Position numbers and translations under genes: made by a program
Source of the DNA: Euglena gracilis
Lineage: Eukaryota; Euglenozoa; Euglenophyceae; Euglenales; Euglenaceae
Length of the DNA stretch: 33,331 nt
NCBI GenBank assembly: GCA_900893395.1
Contig: CAAHFI012060695.1
Location: forward strand, 1-33,331
Direction of reading: 5' to 3'
Part shown: piece after piece, positions 11,073 to 22,685 of the stretch
How the letters are laid out: the number at the start of each line of letters is the position of its first letter
How positions within the stretch are numbered: position 1 is the stretch's first letter
The notes under the pieces: model-generated
The model's input: the letters and a program-made list of their open reading frames with translations, nothing else
Database searches by the model: none
What the model was told of the DNA's origin: nothing

Positions 11073-14063
11073 TGGGCTGACCTAGTGGTACTCACATTTG
11101 GGGTCCCAGAGCACCCATCCAGATTCTTTCAAAATTTGCAAGTTATATGACATCCGCATGTTTTTCACACCCGTAGGCACTAATCCGGCCGGCACACTGG
11201 AATACCTATCCCTGGGAACATAATGGGAACCCCCAATCGGTTTCCAGTTTGAGCCCATATGACCCTATACCTTGGGCCCAGGTGGGCTGACCTAGTGGTA
11301 CTCACATTTGGGGTCCCAGAGCACCCATCCAGATTCTTTCAAAATTTGCAAGTTATATGACATCCGCATGTTTTTCACACCCGTAGGCACTAATCCGGCC
11401 GGCACACTGGAATACCTATCCCTGGGAACATAATGGGAACCCCCAATCGGTTTCCAGTTTGAGGCCCATATGACCCTATACCTTGGGCCCAGGTGGGCTG
11501 ACCTAGTGGTACTCACATTTGGGGTCCCAGAGCACCCATCCAGATTCTTTCAAAATTTGCAAGTTATATGACATCCGCATGTTTTTCACACCCGTAGGCA
11601 CTAATCCGGCCGGCACACTGGAATACCTATCCCTGGGAACATAATGGGAACCCCCAATCGGTTTCCAGTTTGAGGCCCATATGACCCTATACCTTGGGCC
11701 CAGGTGGGCTGACCTAGTGGTACTCACATTTGGGGTCCCAGAGCACCCATCCAGATTCTTTCAAAATTTGCAAGTTATATGACATCCGCATGTTTTTCAC
11801 ACCCGTAGGCACTAATCCGGCCGGCACACTGGAATACTATCCCTGGGAACATAATGGGAACCCCCAATCGGTTTCCAGTTTGAGGCCCATATGACCCTAT
11901 ACCTTGGGCCCAGGTGGGCTGACCTAGTGGTACTCACATTTGGGGTCCCAGAGCACCCATCCAGATTCTTTCAAAATTTGCAAGTTATATGACATCCGCA
12001 TGTTTTTCACACCCGTAGGCACTAATCCGGCCGGCACACTGGAATACCTATCCCTGGGAACATAATGGGAACCCCCAATCGGTTTCCAGTTTGAGGCCCA
12101 TATGACCCTATACCTTGGGCCCAGGTGGGCTGACCTAGTGGTACTCACATTTGGGGTCCCAGAGCACCCATCCAGATTCTTTCAAAATTTGCAAGTTATA
12201 TGACATCCGCATGTTTTTCACACCCGTAGGCACTAATCCGGCCGGCACACTGGAATACTATCCCTGGGAACATAATGGGAACCCCCAATCGGTTTCCAGT
12301 TTGAGCCCATATGACCCTATACCTTGGGCCCAGGTGGGCTGACCTAGTGGTACTCACATTTGGGGTCCCAGAGCACCCATCCAGATTCTTTCAAAATTTG
12401 CAAGTTATATGACATCCGCATGTTTTTCACACCCGTAGGCACTAATCCGGCCGGCACACTGGAATACCTATCCCTGGGAACATAATGGGAACCCCCAATC
12501 GGTTTCCAGTTTGAGCCCATATGACCCTATACCTTGGGCCCAGGTGGGCTGACCTAGTGGTACTCACATTTGGGGTCCCAGAGCACCCATCCAGATTCTT
12601 TCAAAATTTGCAAGTTATATGACATCCGCATGTTTTTCACACCCGTAGGCACTAATCCGGCCGGCACACTGGAATACCTATCCCTGGGAACATAATGGGA
12701 ACCCCCAATCGGTTTCCAGTTTGAGGCCCATATGACCCTATACCTTGGGCCCAGGTGGGCTGACCTAGTGGTACTCACATTTGGGGTCCCAGAGCACCCA
12801 TCCAGATTCTTTCAAAATTTGCAAGTTATATGACATCCGCATGTTTTTCACACCCGTAGGCACTAATCCGGCCGGCACACTGGAATACCTATCCCTGGGA
12901 ACATAATGGGAACCCCCAATCGGTTTCCAGTTTGAGCCCATATGACCCTATACCTTGGGCCCAGGTGGGCTGACCTAGTGGTACTCACATTTGGGGTCCC
13001 AGAGCACCCATCCAGATTCTTTCAAAATTTGCAAGTTATATGACATCCGCATGTTTTTCACACCCGTAGGCACTAATCCGGCCGGCACACTGGAATACCT
13101 ATCCCTGGGAACATAATGGGAACCCCCAATCGGTTTCCAGTTTGAGGCCCATATGACCCTATACCTTGGGCCCAGGTGGGCTGACCTAGTGGTACTCACA
13201 TTTGGGGTCCCAGAGCACCCATCCAGATTCTTTCAAAATTTGCAAGTATATGACATCCGCATGTTTTTCACACCCGTAGGCACTAATCCGGCCGGCACAC
13301 TGGAATACCTATCCCTGGGAACATAATGGGAACCCCCAATCGGTTTCCAGTTTGAGCCCATATGACCCTATACCTTGGGCCCAGGTGGGCTGACCTAGTG
13401 GTACTCACATTTGGGGTCCCAGAGCACCCATCCAGATTCTTTCAAAATTTGCAAGTTATGACATCCGCATGTTTTTCACACCCGTAGGCACTAATCCGGC
13501 CGGCACACTGGAATACCTATCCCTGGGAACATAATGGGAACCCCCAATCGGTTTCCAGTTTGAGCCCATATGACCCTATACCTTGGGCCCAGGTGGGCTG
13601 ACCTAGTGGTACTCACATTTGGGGTCCCAGAGCACCCATCCAGATTCTTTCAAAATTTGCAAGTTATATGACATCCGCATGTTTTTCACACCCGTAGGCA
13701 CTAATCCGGCCGGCACACTGGAATACCTATCCCTGGGAACATAATGGGAACCCCCAATCGGTTTCCAGTTTGAGGCCCATATGACCCTATACCTTGGGCC
13801 CAGGTGGGCTGACCTAGTGGTACTCACATTTGGGGTCCCAGAGCACCCATCCAGATTCTTTCAAAATTTGCAAGTTATATGACATCCGCATGTTTTTCAC
13901 ACCCGTAGGCACTAATCCGGCCGGCACACTGGAATACCTATCCCTGGGAACATAATGGGAACCCCCAATCGGTTTCCAGTTTGAGCCCATATGACCCTAT
14001 ACCTTGGGCCCAGGTGGGCTGACCTAGTGGTACTCACATTTGGGGTCCCAGAGCACCCATCCA

Positions 14064-15751
14064 GATTCTTTCAAAATTTGCAAGTTATATGACATCCGCA
14101 TGTTTTTCACACCCGTAGGCACTAATCCGGCCGGCACACTGGAATACCTATCCCTGGGAACATAATGGGAACCCCCAATCGGTTTCCAGTTTGAGGCCCA
14201 TATGACCCTATACCTTGGGCCCAGGTGGGCTGACCTAGTGGTACTCACATTTGGGGTCCCAGAGCACCCATCCAGATTCTTTCAAAATTTGCAAGTTATA
14301 TGACATCCGCATGTTTTTCACACCCGTAGGCACTAATCCGGCCGGCACACTGGAATACCTATCCCTGGGAACATAATGGGAACCCCCAATCGGTTTCCAG
14401 TTTGAGGCCCATATGACCCTATACCTTGGGCCCAGGTGGGCTGACCTAGTGGTACTCACATTTGGGGTCCCAGAGCACCCATCCAGATTCTTTCAAAATT
14501 TGCAAGTTATATGACATCCGCATGTTTTTCACACCCGTAGGCACTAATCCGGCCGGCACACTGGAATACCTATCCCTGGGAACATAATGGGAACCCCCAA
14601 TCGGTTTCCAGTTTGAGGCCCATATGACCCTATACCTTGGGCCCAGGTGGGCTGACCTAGTGGTACTCACATTTGGGGTCCCAGAGCACCCATCCAGATT
14701 CTTTCAAAATTTGCAAGTTATATGACATCCGCATGTTTTTCACACCCGTAGGCACTAATCCGGCCGGCACACTGGAATACCTATCCCTGGGAACATAATG
14801 GGAACCCCCAATCGGTTTCCAGTTTGAGGCCCATATGACCCTATACCTTGGGCCCAGGTGGGCTGACCTAGTGGTACTCACATTTGGGGTCCCAGAGCAC
14901 CCATCCAGATTCTTTCAAAATTTGCAAGTTATATGACATCCGCATGTTTTTCACACCCGTAGGCACTAATCCGGCCGGCACACTGGAATACCTATCCCTG
15001 GGAACATAATGGGAACCCCCAATCGGTTTCCAGTTTGAGGCCCATATGACCCTATACCTTGGGCCCAGGTGGGCTGACCTAGTGGTACTCACATTTGGGG
15101 TCCCAGAGCACCCATCCAGATTCTTTCAAAATTTGCAAGTTATATGACATCCGCATGTTTTTCACACCCGTAGGCACTAATCCGGCCGGCACACTGGAAT
15201 ACCTATCCCTGGGAACATAATGGGAACCCCCAATCGGTTTCCAGTTTGAGGCCCATATGACCCTATTCCTTGGGCCCAGGTGGGCTGACCTAGTGGTACT
15301 CACATTTGGGGTCCCAGAGCACCCATCCAGATTCTTTCAAAATTTGCAAGTTATATGACATCCGCATGTTTTTCACACCCGTAGGCACTAATCCGGCCGG
15401 CACACTGGAATACCTATCCCTGGGAACATAATGGGAACCCCCAATCGGTTTCCAGTTTGAGGCCCATATGACCCTATACCTTGGGCCCAGGTGGGCTGAC
15501 CTAGTGGTACTCACATTTGGGGTCCCAGAGCACCCATCCAGATTCTTTCAAAATTTGCAAGTTATATGACATCCGCATGTTTTTCACACCCGTAGGCACT
15601 AATCCGGCCGGCACACTGGAATACCTATCCCTGGGAACATAATGGGAACCCCCAATCGGTTTCCAGTTTGAGGCCCATATGACCCTATACCTTGGGCCCA
15701 GGTGGGCTGACCTAGTGGTACTCACATTTGGGGTCCCAGAGCACCCATCCA
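14064..15751. repeat. Run of eight consecutive 211-bp (type G) monomers
   Basis: Units start at 14064, 14275, 14486, 14697, 14908, 15119, 15330 and 15541, an exact 211-bp spacing. Seven of the eight appear identical. The sixth (15119-15329) carries CTATTCC in place of CTATACC. A run of one form in an otherwise mixed G/S background suggests a local duplication tract. Confidence 0.9.
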
Positions 15752-16592
15752 GATTCTTTCAAAATTTGCAAGTTATATGACATCCGCATGTTTTTCACAC
15801 CCGTAGGCACTAATCCGGCCGGCACACTGGAATACCTATCCCTGGGAACATAATGGGAACCCCCAATCGGTTTCCAGTTTGAGCCCATATGACCCTATAC
15901 CTTGGGCCCAGGTGGGCTGACCTAGTGGTACTCACATTTGGGGTCCCAGAGCACCCATCCAGATTCTTTCAAAATTTGCAAGTTATATGACATCCGCATG
16001 TTTTTCACACCCGTAGGCACTAATCCGGCCGGCACACTGGAATACTATCCCTGGGAACATAATGGGAACCCCCAATCGGTTTCCAGTTTGAGCCCATATG
16101 ACCCTATACCTTGGGCCCAGGTGGGCTGACCTAGTGGTACTCACATTTGGGGTCCCAGAGCACCCATCCAGATTCTTTCAAAATTTGCAAGTTATATGAC
16201 ATCCGCATGTTTTTCACACCCGTAGGCACTAATCCGGCCGGCACACTGGAATACCTATCCCTGGGAACATAATGGGAACCCCCAATCGGTTTCCAGTTTG
16301 AGGCCCATATGACCCTATACCTTGGGCCCAGGTGGGCTGACCTAGTGGTACTCACATTTGGGGTCCCAGAGCACCCATCCAGATTCTTTCAAAATTTGCA
16401 AGTTATATGACATCCGCATGTTTTTCACACCCGTAGGCACTAATCCGGCCGGCACACTGGAATACCTATCCCTGGGAACATAATGGGAACCCCCAATCGG
16501 TTTCCAGTTTGAGGCCCATATGACCCTATACCTTGGGCCCAGGTGGGCTGACCTAGTGGTACTCACATTTGGGGTCCCAGAGCACCCATCCA

Positions 16593-17642
16593 GATTCTTT
16601 CAAAATTTGCAAGTTATATGACATCCGCATGTTTTTCACACCCGTAGGCACTAATCCGGCCGGCACACTGGAATACCTATCCCTGGGAACATAATGGGAA
16701 CCCCCAATCGGTTTCCAGTTTGAGCCCATATGACCCTATACCTTGGGCCCAGGTGGGCTGACCTAGTGGTACTCACATTTGGGGTCCCAGAGCACCCATC
16801 CAGATTCTTTCAAAATTTGCAAGTTATATGACATCCGCATGTTTTTCACACCCGTAGGCACTAATCCGGCCGGCACACTGGAATACCTATCCCTGGGAAC
16901 ATAATGGGAACCCCCAATCGGTTTCCAGTTTGAGCCCATATGACCCTATACCTTGGGCCCAGGTGGGCTGACCTAGTGGTACTCACATTTGGGGTCCCAG
17001 AGCACCCATCCAGATTCTTTCAAAATTTGCAAGTTATATGACATCCGCATGTTTTTCACACCCGTAGGCACTAATCCGGCCGGCACACTGGAATACCTAT
17101 CCCTGGGAACATAATGGGAACCCCCAATCGGTTTCCAGTTTGAGCCCATATGACCCTATACCTTGGGCCCAGGTGGGCTGACCTAGTGGTACTCACATTT
17201 GGGGTCCCAGAGCACCCATCCAGATTCTTTCAAAATTTGCAAGTTATATGACATCCGCATGTTTTTCACACCCGTAGGCACTAATCCGGCCGGCACACTG
17301 GAATACCTATCCCTGGGAACATAATGGGAACCCCCAATCGGTTTCCAGTTTGAGCCCATATGACCCTATACCTTGGGCCCAGGTGGGCTGACCTAGTGGT
17401 ACTCACATTTGGGGTCCCAGAGCACCCATCCAGATTCTTTCAAAATTTGCAAGTTATATGACATCCGCATGTTTTTCACACCCGTAGGCACTAATCCGGC
17501 CGGCACACTGGAATACCTATCCCTGGGAACATAATGGGAACCCCCAATCGGTTTCCAGTTTGAGCCCATATGACCCTATACCTTGGGCCCAGGTGGGCTG
17601 ACCTAGTGGTACTCACATTTGGGGTCCCAGAGCACCCATCCA
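16593..17642. repeat. Run of five identical 210-bp (type S) monomers
   Basis: Five S units start at 16593, 16803, 17013, 17223 and 17433 with exact 210-bp spacing and no visible difference. Two G units precede the run. It is followed by the order G, S, G and then the much longer S run at 18275. Confidence 0.9.
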
Positions 17643-18274
17643 GATTCTTTCAAAATTTGCAAGTTATATGACATCCGCATGTTTTTCACACCCGTAGGCA
17701 CTAATCCGGCCGGCACACTGGAATACCTATCCCTGGGAACATAATGGGAACCCCCAATCGGTTTCCAGTTTGAGGCCCATATGACCCTATACCTTGGGCC
17801 CAGGTGGGCTGACCTAGTGGTACTCACATTTGGGGTCCCAGAGCACCCATCCAGATTCTTTCAAAATTTGCAAGTTATATGACATCCGCATGTTTTTCAC
17901 ACCCGTAGGCACTAATCCGGCCGGCACACTGGAATACCTATCCCTGGGAACATAATGGGAACCCCCAATCGGTTTCCAGTTTGAGCCCATATGACCCTAT
18001 ACCTTGGGCCCAGGTGGGCTGACCTAGTGGTACTCACATTTGGGGTCCCAGAGCACCCATCCAGATTCTTTCAAAATTTGCAAGTTATATGACATCCGCA
18101 TGTTTTTCACACCCGTAGGCACTAATCCGGCCGGCACACTGGAATACCTATCCCTGGGAACATAATGGGAACCCCCAATCGGTTTCCAGTTTGAGGCCCA
18201 TATGACCCTATACCTTGGGCCCAGGTGGGCTGACCTAGTGGTACTCACATTTGGGGTCCCAGAGCACCCATCCA

Positions 18275-21200
18275 GATTCTTTCAAAATTTGCAAGTTATA
18301 TGACATCCGCATGTTTTTCACACCCGTAGGCACTAATCCGGCCGGCACACTGGAATACCTATCCCTGGGAACATAATGGGAACCCCCAATCGGTTTCCAG
18401 TTTGAGCCCATATGACCCTATACCTTGGGCCCAGGTGGGCTGACCTAGTGGTACTCACATTTGGGGTCCCAGAGCACCCATCCAGATTCTTTCAAAATTT
18501 GCAAGTTATATGACATCCGCATGTTTTTCACACCCGTAGGCACTAATCCGGCCGGCACACTGGAATACCTATCCCTGGGAACATAATGGGAACCCCCAAT
18601 CGGTTTCCAGTTTGAGCCCATATGACCCTATACCTTGGGCCCAGGTGGGCTGACCTAGTGGTACTCACATTTGGGGTCCCAGAGCACCCATCCAGATTCT
18701 TTCAAAATTTGCAAGTTATATGACATCCGCATGTTTTTCACACCCGTAGGCACTAATCCGGCCGGCACACTGGAATACCTATCCCTGGGAACATAATGGG
18801 AACCCCCAATCGGTTTCCAGTTTGAGCCCATATGACCCTATACCTTGGGCCCAGGTGGGCTGACCTAGTGGTACTCACATTTGGGGTCCCAGAGCACCCA
18901 TCCAGATTCTTTCAAAATTTGCAAGTTATATGACATCCGCATGTTTTTCACACCCGTAGGCACTAATCCGGCCGGCACACTGGAATACCTATCCCTGGGA
19001 ACATAATGGGAACCCCCAATCGGTTTCCAGTTTGAGCCCATATGACCCTATACCTTGGGCCCAGGTGGGCTGACCTAGTGGTACTCACATTTGGGGTCCC
19101 AGAGCACCCATCCAGATTCTTTCAAAATTTGCAAGTTATATGACATCCGCATGTTTTTCACACCCGTAGGCACTAATCCGGCCGGCACACTGGAATACCT
19201 ATCCCTGGGAACATAATGGGAACCCCCAATCGGTTTCCAGTTTGAGCCCATATGACCCTATACCTTGGGCCCAGGTGGGCTGACCTAGTGGTACTCACAT
19301 TTGGGGTCCCAGAGCACCCATCCAGATTCTTTCAAAATTTGCAAGTTATATGACATCCGCATGTTTTTCACACCCGTAGGCACTAATCCGGCCGGCACAC
19401 TGGAATACCTATCCCTGGGAACATAATGGGAACCCCCAATCGGTTTCCAGTTTGAGCCCATATGACCCTATACCTTGGGCCCAGGTGGGCTGACCTAGTG
19501 GTACTCACATTTGGGGTCCCAGAGCACCCATCCAGATTCTTTCAAAATTTGCAAGTTATATGACATCCGCATGTTTTTCACACCCGTAGGCACTAATCCG
19601 GCCGGCACACTGGAATACCTATCCCTGGGAACATAATGGGAACCCCCAATCGGTTTCCAGTTTGAGCCCATATGACCCTATACCTTGGGCCCAGGTGGGC
19701 TGACCTAGTGGTACTCACATTTGGGGTCCCAGAGCACCCATCCAGATTCTTTCAAAATTTGCAAGTTATATGACATCCGCATGTTTTTCACACCCGTAGG
19801 CACTAATCCGGCCGGCACACTGGAATACCTATCCCTGGGAACATAATGGGAACCCCCAATCGGTTTCCAGTTTGAGCCCATATGACCCTATACCTTGGGC
19901 CCAGGTGGGCTGACCTAGTGGTACTCACATTTGGGGTCCCAGAGCACCCATCCAGATTCTTTCAAAATTTGCAAGTTATATGACATCCGCATGTTTTTCA
20001 CACCCGTAGGCACTAATCCGGCCGGCACACTGGAATACCTATCCCTGGGAACATAATGGGAACCCCCAATCGGTTTCCAGTTTGAGCCCATATGACCCTA
20101 TACCTTGGGCCCAGGTGGGCTGACCTAGTGGTACTCACATTTGGGGTCCCAGAGCACCCATCCAGATTCTTTCAAAATTTGCAAGTTATATGACATCCGC
20201 ATGTTTTTCACACCCGTAGGCACTAATCCGGCCGGCACACTGGAATACCTATCCCTGGGAACATAATGGGAACCCCCAATCGGTTTCCAGTTTGAGCCCA
20301 TATGACCCTATACCTTGGGCCCAGGTGGGCTGACCTAGTGGTACTCACATTTGGGGTCCCAGAGCACCCATCCAGATTCTTTCAAAATTTGCAAGTTATA
20401 TGACATCCGCATGTTTTTCACACCCGTAGGCACTAATCCGGCCGGCACACTGGAATACCTATCCCTGGGAACATAATGGGAACCCCCAATCGGTTTCCAG
20501 TTTGAGCCCATATGACCCTATACCTTGGGCCCAGGTGGGCTGACCTAGTGGTACTCACATTTGGGGTCCCAGAGCACCCATCCAGATTCTTTCAAAATTT
20601 GCAAGTTATATGACATCCGCATGTTTTTCACACCCGTAGGCACTAATCCGGCCGGCACACTGGAATACCTATCCCTGGGAACATAATGGGAACCCCCAAT
20701 CGGTTTCCAGTTTGAGCCCATATGACCCTATACCTTGGGCCCAGGTGGGCTGACCTAGTGGTACTCACATTTGGGGTCCCAGAGCACCCATCCAGATTCT
20801 TTCAAAATTTGCAAGTTATATGACATCCGCATGTTTTTCACACCCGTAGGCACTAATCCGGCCGGCACACTGGAATACCTATCCCTGGGAACATAATGGG
20901 AACCCCCAATCGGTTTCCAGTTTGAGCCCATATGACCCTATACCTTGGGCCCAGGTGGGCTGACCTAGTGGTACTCACATTTGGGGTCCCAGAGCACCCA
21001 TCCAGATTCTTTCAAAATTTGCAAGTTATATGACATCCGCATGTTTTTCACACCCGTAGGCACTAATCCGGCCGGCACACTGGAATACCTATCCCTGGGA
21101 ACATAATGGGAACCCCCAATCGGTTTCCAGTTTGAGCCCATATGACCCTATACCTTGGGCCCAGGTGGGCTGACCTAGTGGTACTCACATTTGGGGTCCC

Positions 21201-22054
21201 AGAGCACCCATCCAGATTCTTTCAAAATTTGCAAGTTATATGACATCCGCATGTTTTTCACACCCGTAGGCACTAATCCGGCCGGCACACTGGAATACCT
21301 ATCCCTGGGAACATAATGGGAACCCCCAATCGGTTTCCAGTTTGAGCCCATATGACCCTATACCTTGGGCCCAGGTGGGCTGACCTAGTGGTACTCACAT
21401 TTGGGGTCCCAGAGCACCCATCCAGATTCTTTCAAAATTTGCAAGTTATATGACATCCGCATGTTTTTCACACCCGTAGGCACTAATCCGGCCGGCACAC
21501 TGGAATACCTATCCCTGGGAACATAATGGGAACCCCCAATCGGTTTCCAGTTTGAGCCCATATGACCCTATACCTTGGGCCCAGGTGGGCTGACCTAGTG
21601 GTACTCACATTTGGGGTCCCAGAGCACCCATCCAGATTCTTTCAAAATTTGCAAGTTATATGACATCCGCATGTTTTTCACACCCGTAGGCACTAATCCG
21701 GCCGGCACACTGGAATACCTATCCCTGGGAACATAATGGGAACCCCCAATCGGTTTCCAGTTTGAGCCCATATGACCCTATACCTTGGGCCCAGGTGGGC
21801 TGACCTAGTGGTACTCACATTTGGGGTCCCAGAGCACCCATCCAGATTCTTTCAAAATTTGCAAGTTATATGACATCCGCATGTTTTTCACACCCGTAGG
21901 CACTAATCCGGCCGGCACACTGGAATACCTATCCCTGGGAACATAATGGGAACCCCCAATCGGTTTCCAGTTTGAGCCCATATGACCCTATACCTTGGGC
22001 CCAGGTGGGCTGACCTAGTGGTACTCACATTTGGGGTCCCAGAGCACCCATCCA
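18275..22054. repeat. Perfect run of 18 identical 210-bp (type S) monomers
   Basis: Unit starts fall every 210 bases from 18275 to 21845 and I see no difference between any of the 18. Counting partial units on both sides, exact 210-bp periodicity holds from about 18197 to 22138, close to 3.9 kb. It is bounded on the left by a G unit (18064) and on the right by a G unit that also reads GAATACTATCC (22055). Because 210 is divisible by three, each frame repeats in register. No frame stays open here, which argues directly against a repeat protein. Confidence 0.93.
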
Positions 22055-22685
22055 GATTCTTTCAAAATTTGCAAGTTATATGACATCCGCATGTTTTTCA
22101 CACCCGTAGGCACTAATCCGGCCGGCACACTGGAATACTATCCCTGGGAACATAATGGGAACCCCCAATCGGTTTCCAGTTTGAGGCCCATATGACCCTA
22201 TACCTTGGGCCCAGGTGGGCTGACCTAGTGGTACTCACATTTGGGGTCCCAGAGCACCCATCCAGATTCTTTCAAAATTTGCAAGTTATATGACATCCGC
22301 ATGTTTTTCACACCCGTAGGCACTAATCCGGCCGGCACACTGGAATACCTATCCCTGGGAACATAATGGGAACCCCCAATCGGTTTCCAGTTTGAGCCCA
22401 TATGACCCTATACCTTGGGCCCAGGTGGGCTGACCTAGTGGTACTCACATTTGGGGTCCCAGAGCACCCATCCAGATTCTTTCAAAATTTGCAAGTTATA
22501 TGACATCCGCATGTTTTTCACACCCGTAGGCACTAATCCGGCCGGCACACTGGAATACCTATCCCTGGGAACATAATGGGAACCCCCAATCGGTTTCCAG
22601 TTTGAGGCCCATATGACCCTATACCTTGGGCCCAGGTGGGCTGACCTAGTGGTACTCACATTTGGGGTCCCAGAGCACCCATCCA

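Larger units (their letters stand above)
10911..11121 (+). repeat. Reference 211-bp monomer (type G)
   Basis: This is a clean example of the longer unit (copy 53), used as the coordinate frame for internal motifs. Landmarks by unit position: AAAATTT tract at 10-16; GTTATATGAC at 21-30; T5 run at 40-44; CCGGCCGG palindrome at 64-71; tandem TGGGAAC at 92-98 and 103-109; CCAATCGG at 112-119; the G/S length site GAGGCCC at 130-136; NdeI-type CATATG at 136-141; GGGCCC at 154-159; A-box-like TGACCTAGTGG at 168-178; TTTGGGGTCCC near 197-207. Composition is 61 C and 46 G, about 51% GC. There are five CpG dinucleotides where about 13 would be expected from composition, so CpG is depleted overall. There is no sign that the unit encodes protein. 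Confidence 0.95.
7543..22685. repeat. Homogeneous core of the array (copies 37-108)
   Basis: Seventy-two consecutive units are either the 211-bp G form or the 210-bp S form. Beyond that length switch I found only eight deviations: GCAAGTATATG in copies 39 and 64, GTTATGAC in copy 65, GAATACTATCC in copies 57, 59, 77 and 106, and a single substitution state (CTATTCC) in copy 73 near 15265. This is by far the most uniform part of the window and the likely site of the most recent amplification. No reading frame runs through it, because the G form shifts frame by one base per unit and the S form closes all frames. Confidence 0.93.

Noticed and set aside
10911-11121. tRNA gene inside the monomer
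   Set aside because: The A-box-like motif has no B box at normal spacing, and the expected acceptor-stem segments (GGTGGGC and the region about 70 bases on) do not pair.
10911-11121. Ancestral half-unit duplication suggested by ATATGAC at unit positions 24-30 and 137-143
   Set aside because: The flanking sequences do not align at the same offset, so a seven-base match is not enough to infer a duplicated half-monomer.
10911-11121. G-quadruplex from the G-rich right half of the unit
   Set aside because: The G runs (GGG, GGG, GGGG) are separated by long loops and C-rich complements. A fourth run is not close enough for a convincing motif.
14024-15725. Recurrent minus-strand reading frames of 74 codons, one per 211-bp unit, as a repeated small protein gene
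   Set aside because: They are a by-product of the repeat. They arise only in 211-bp units, overlap each other by 14 bases, vanish in 210-bp units, and show no recognisable domain or start context.
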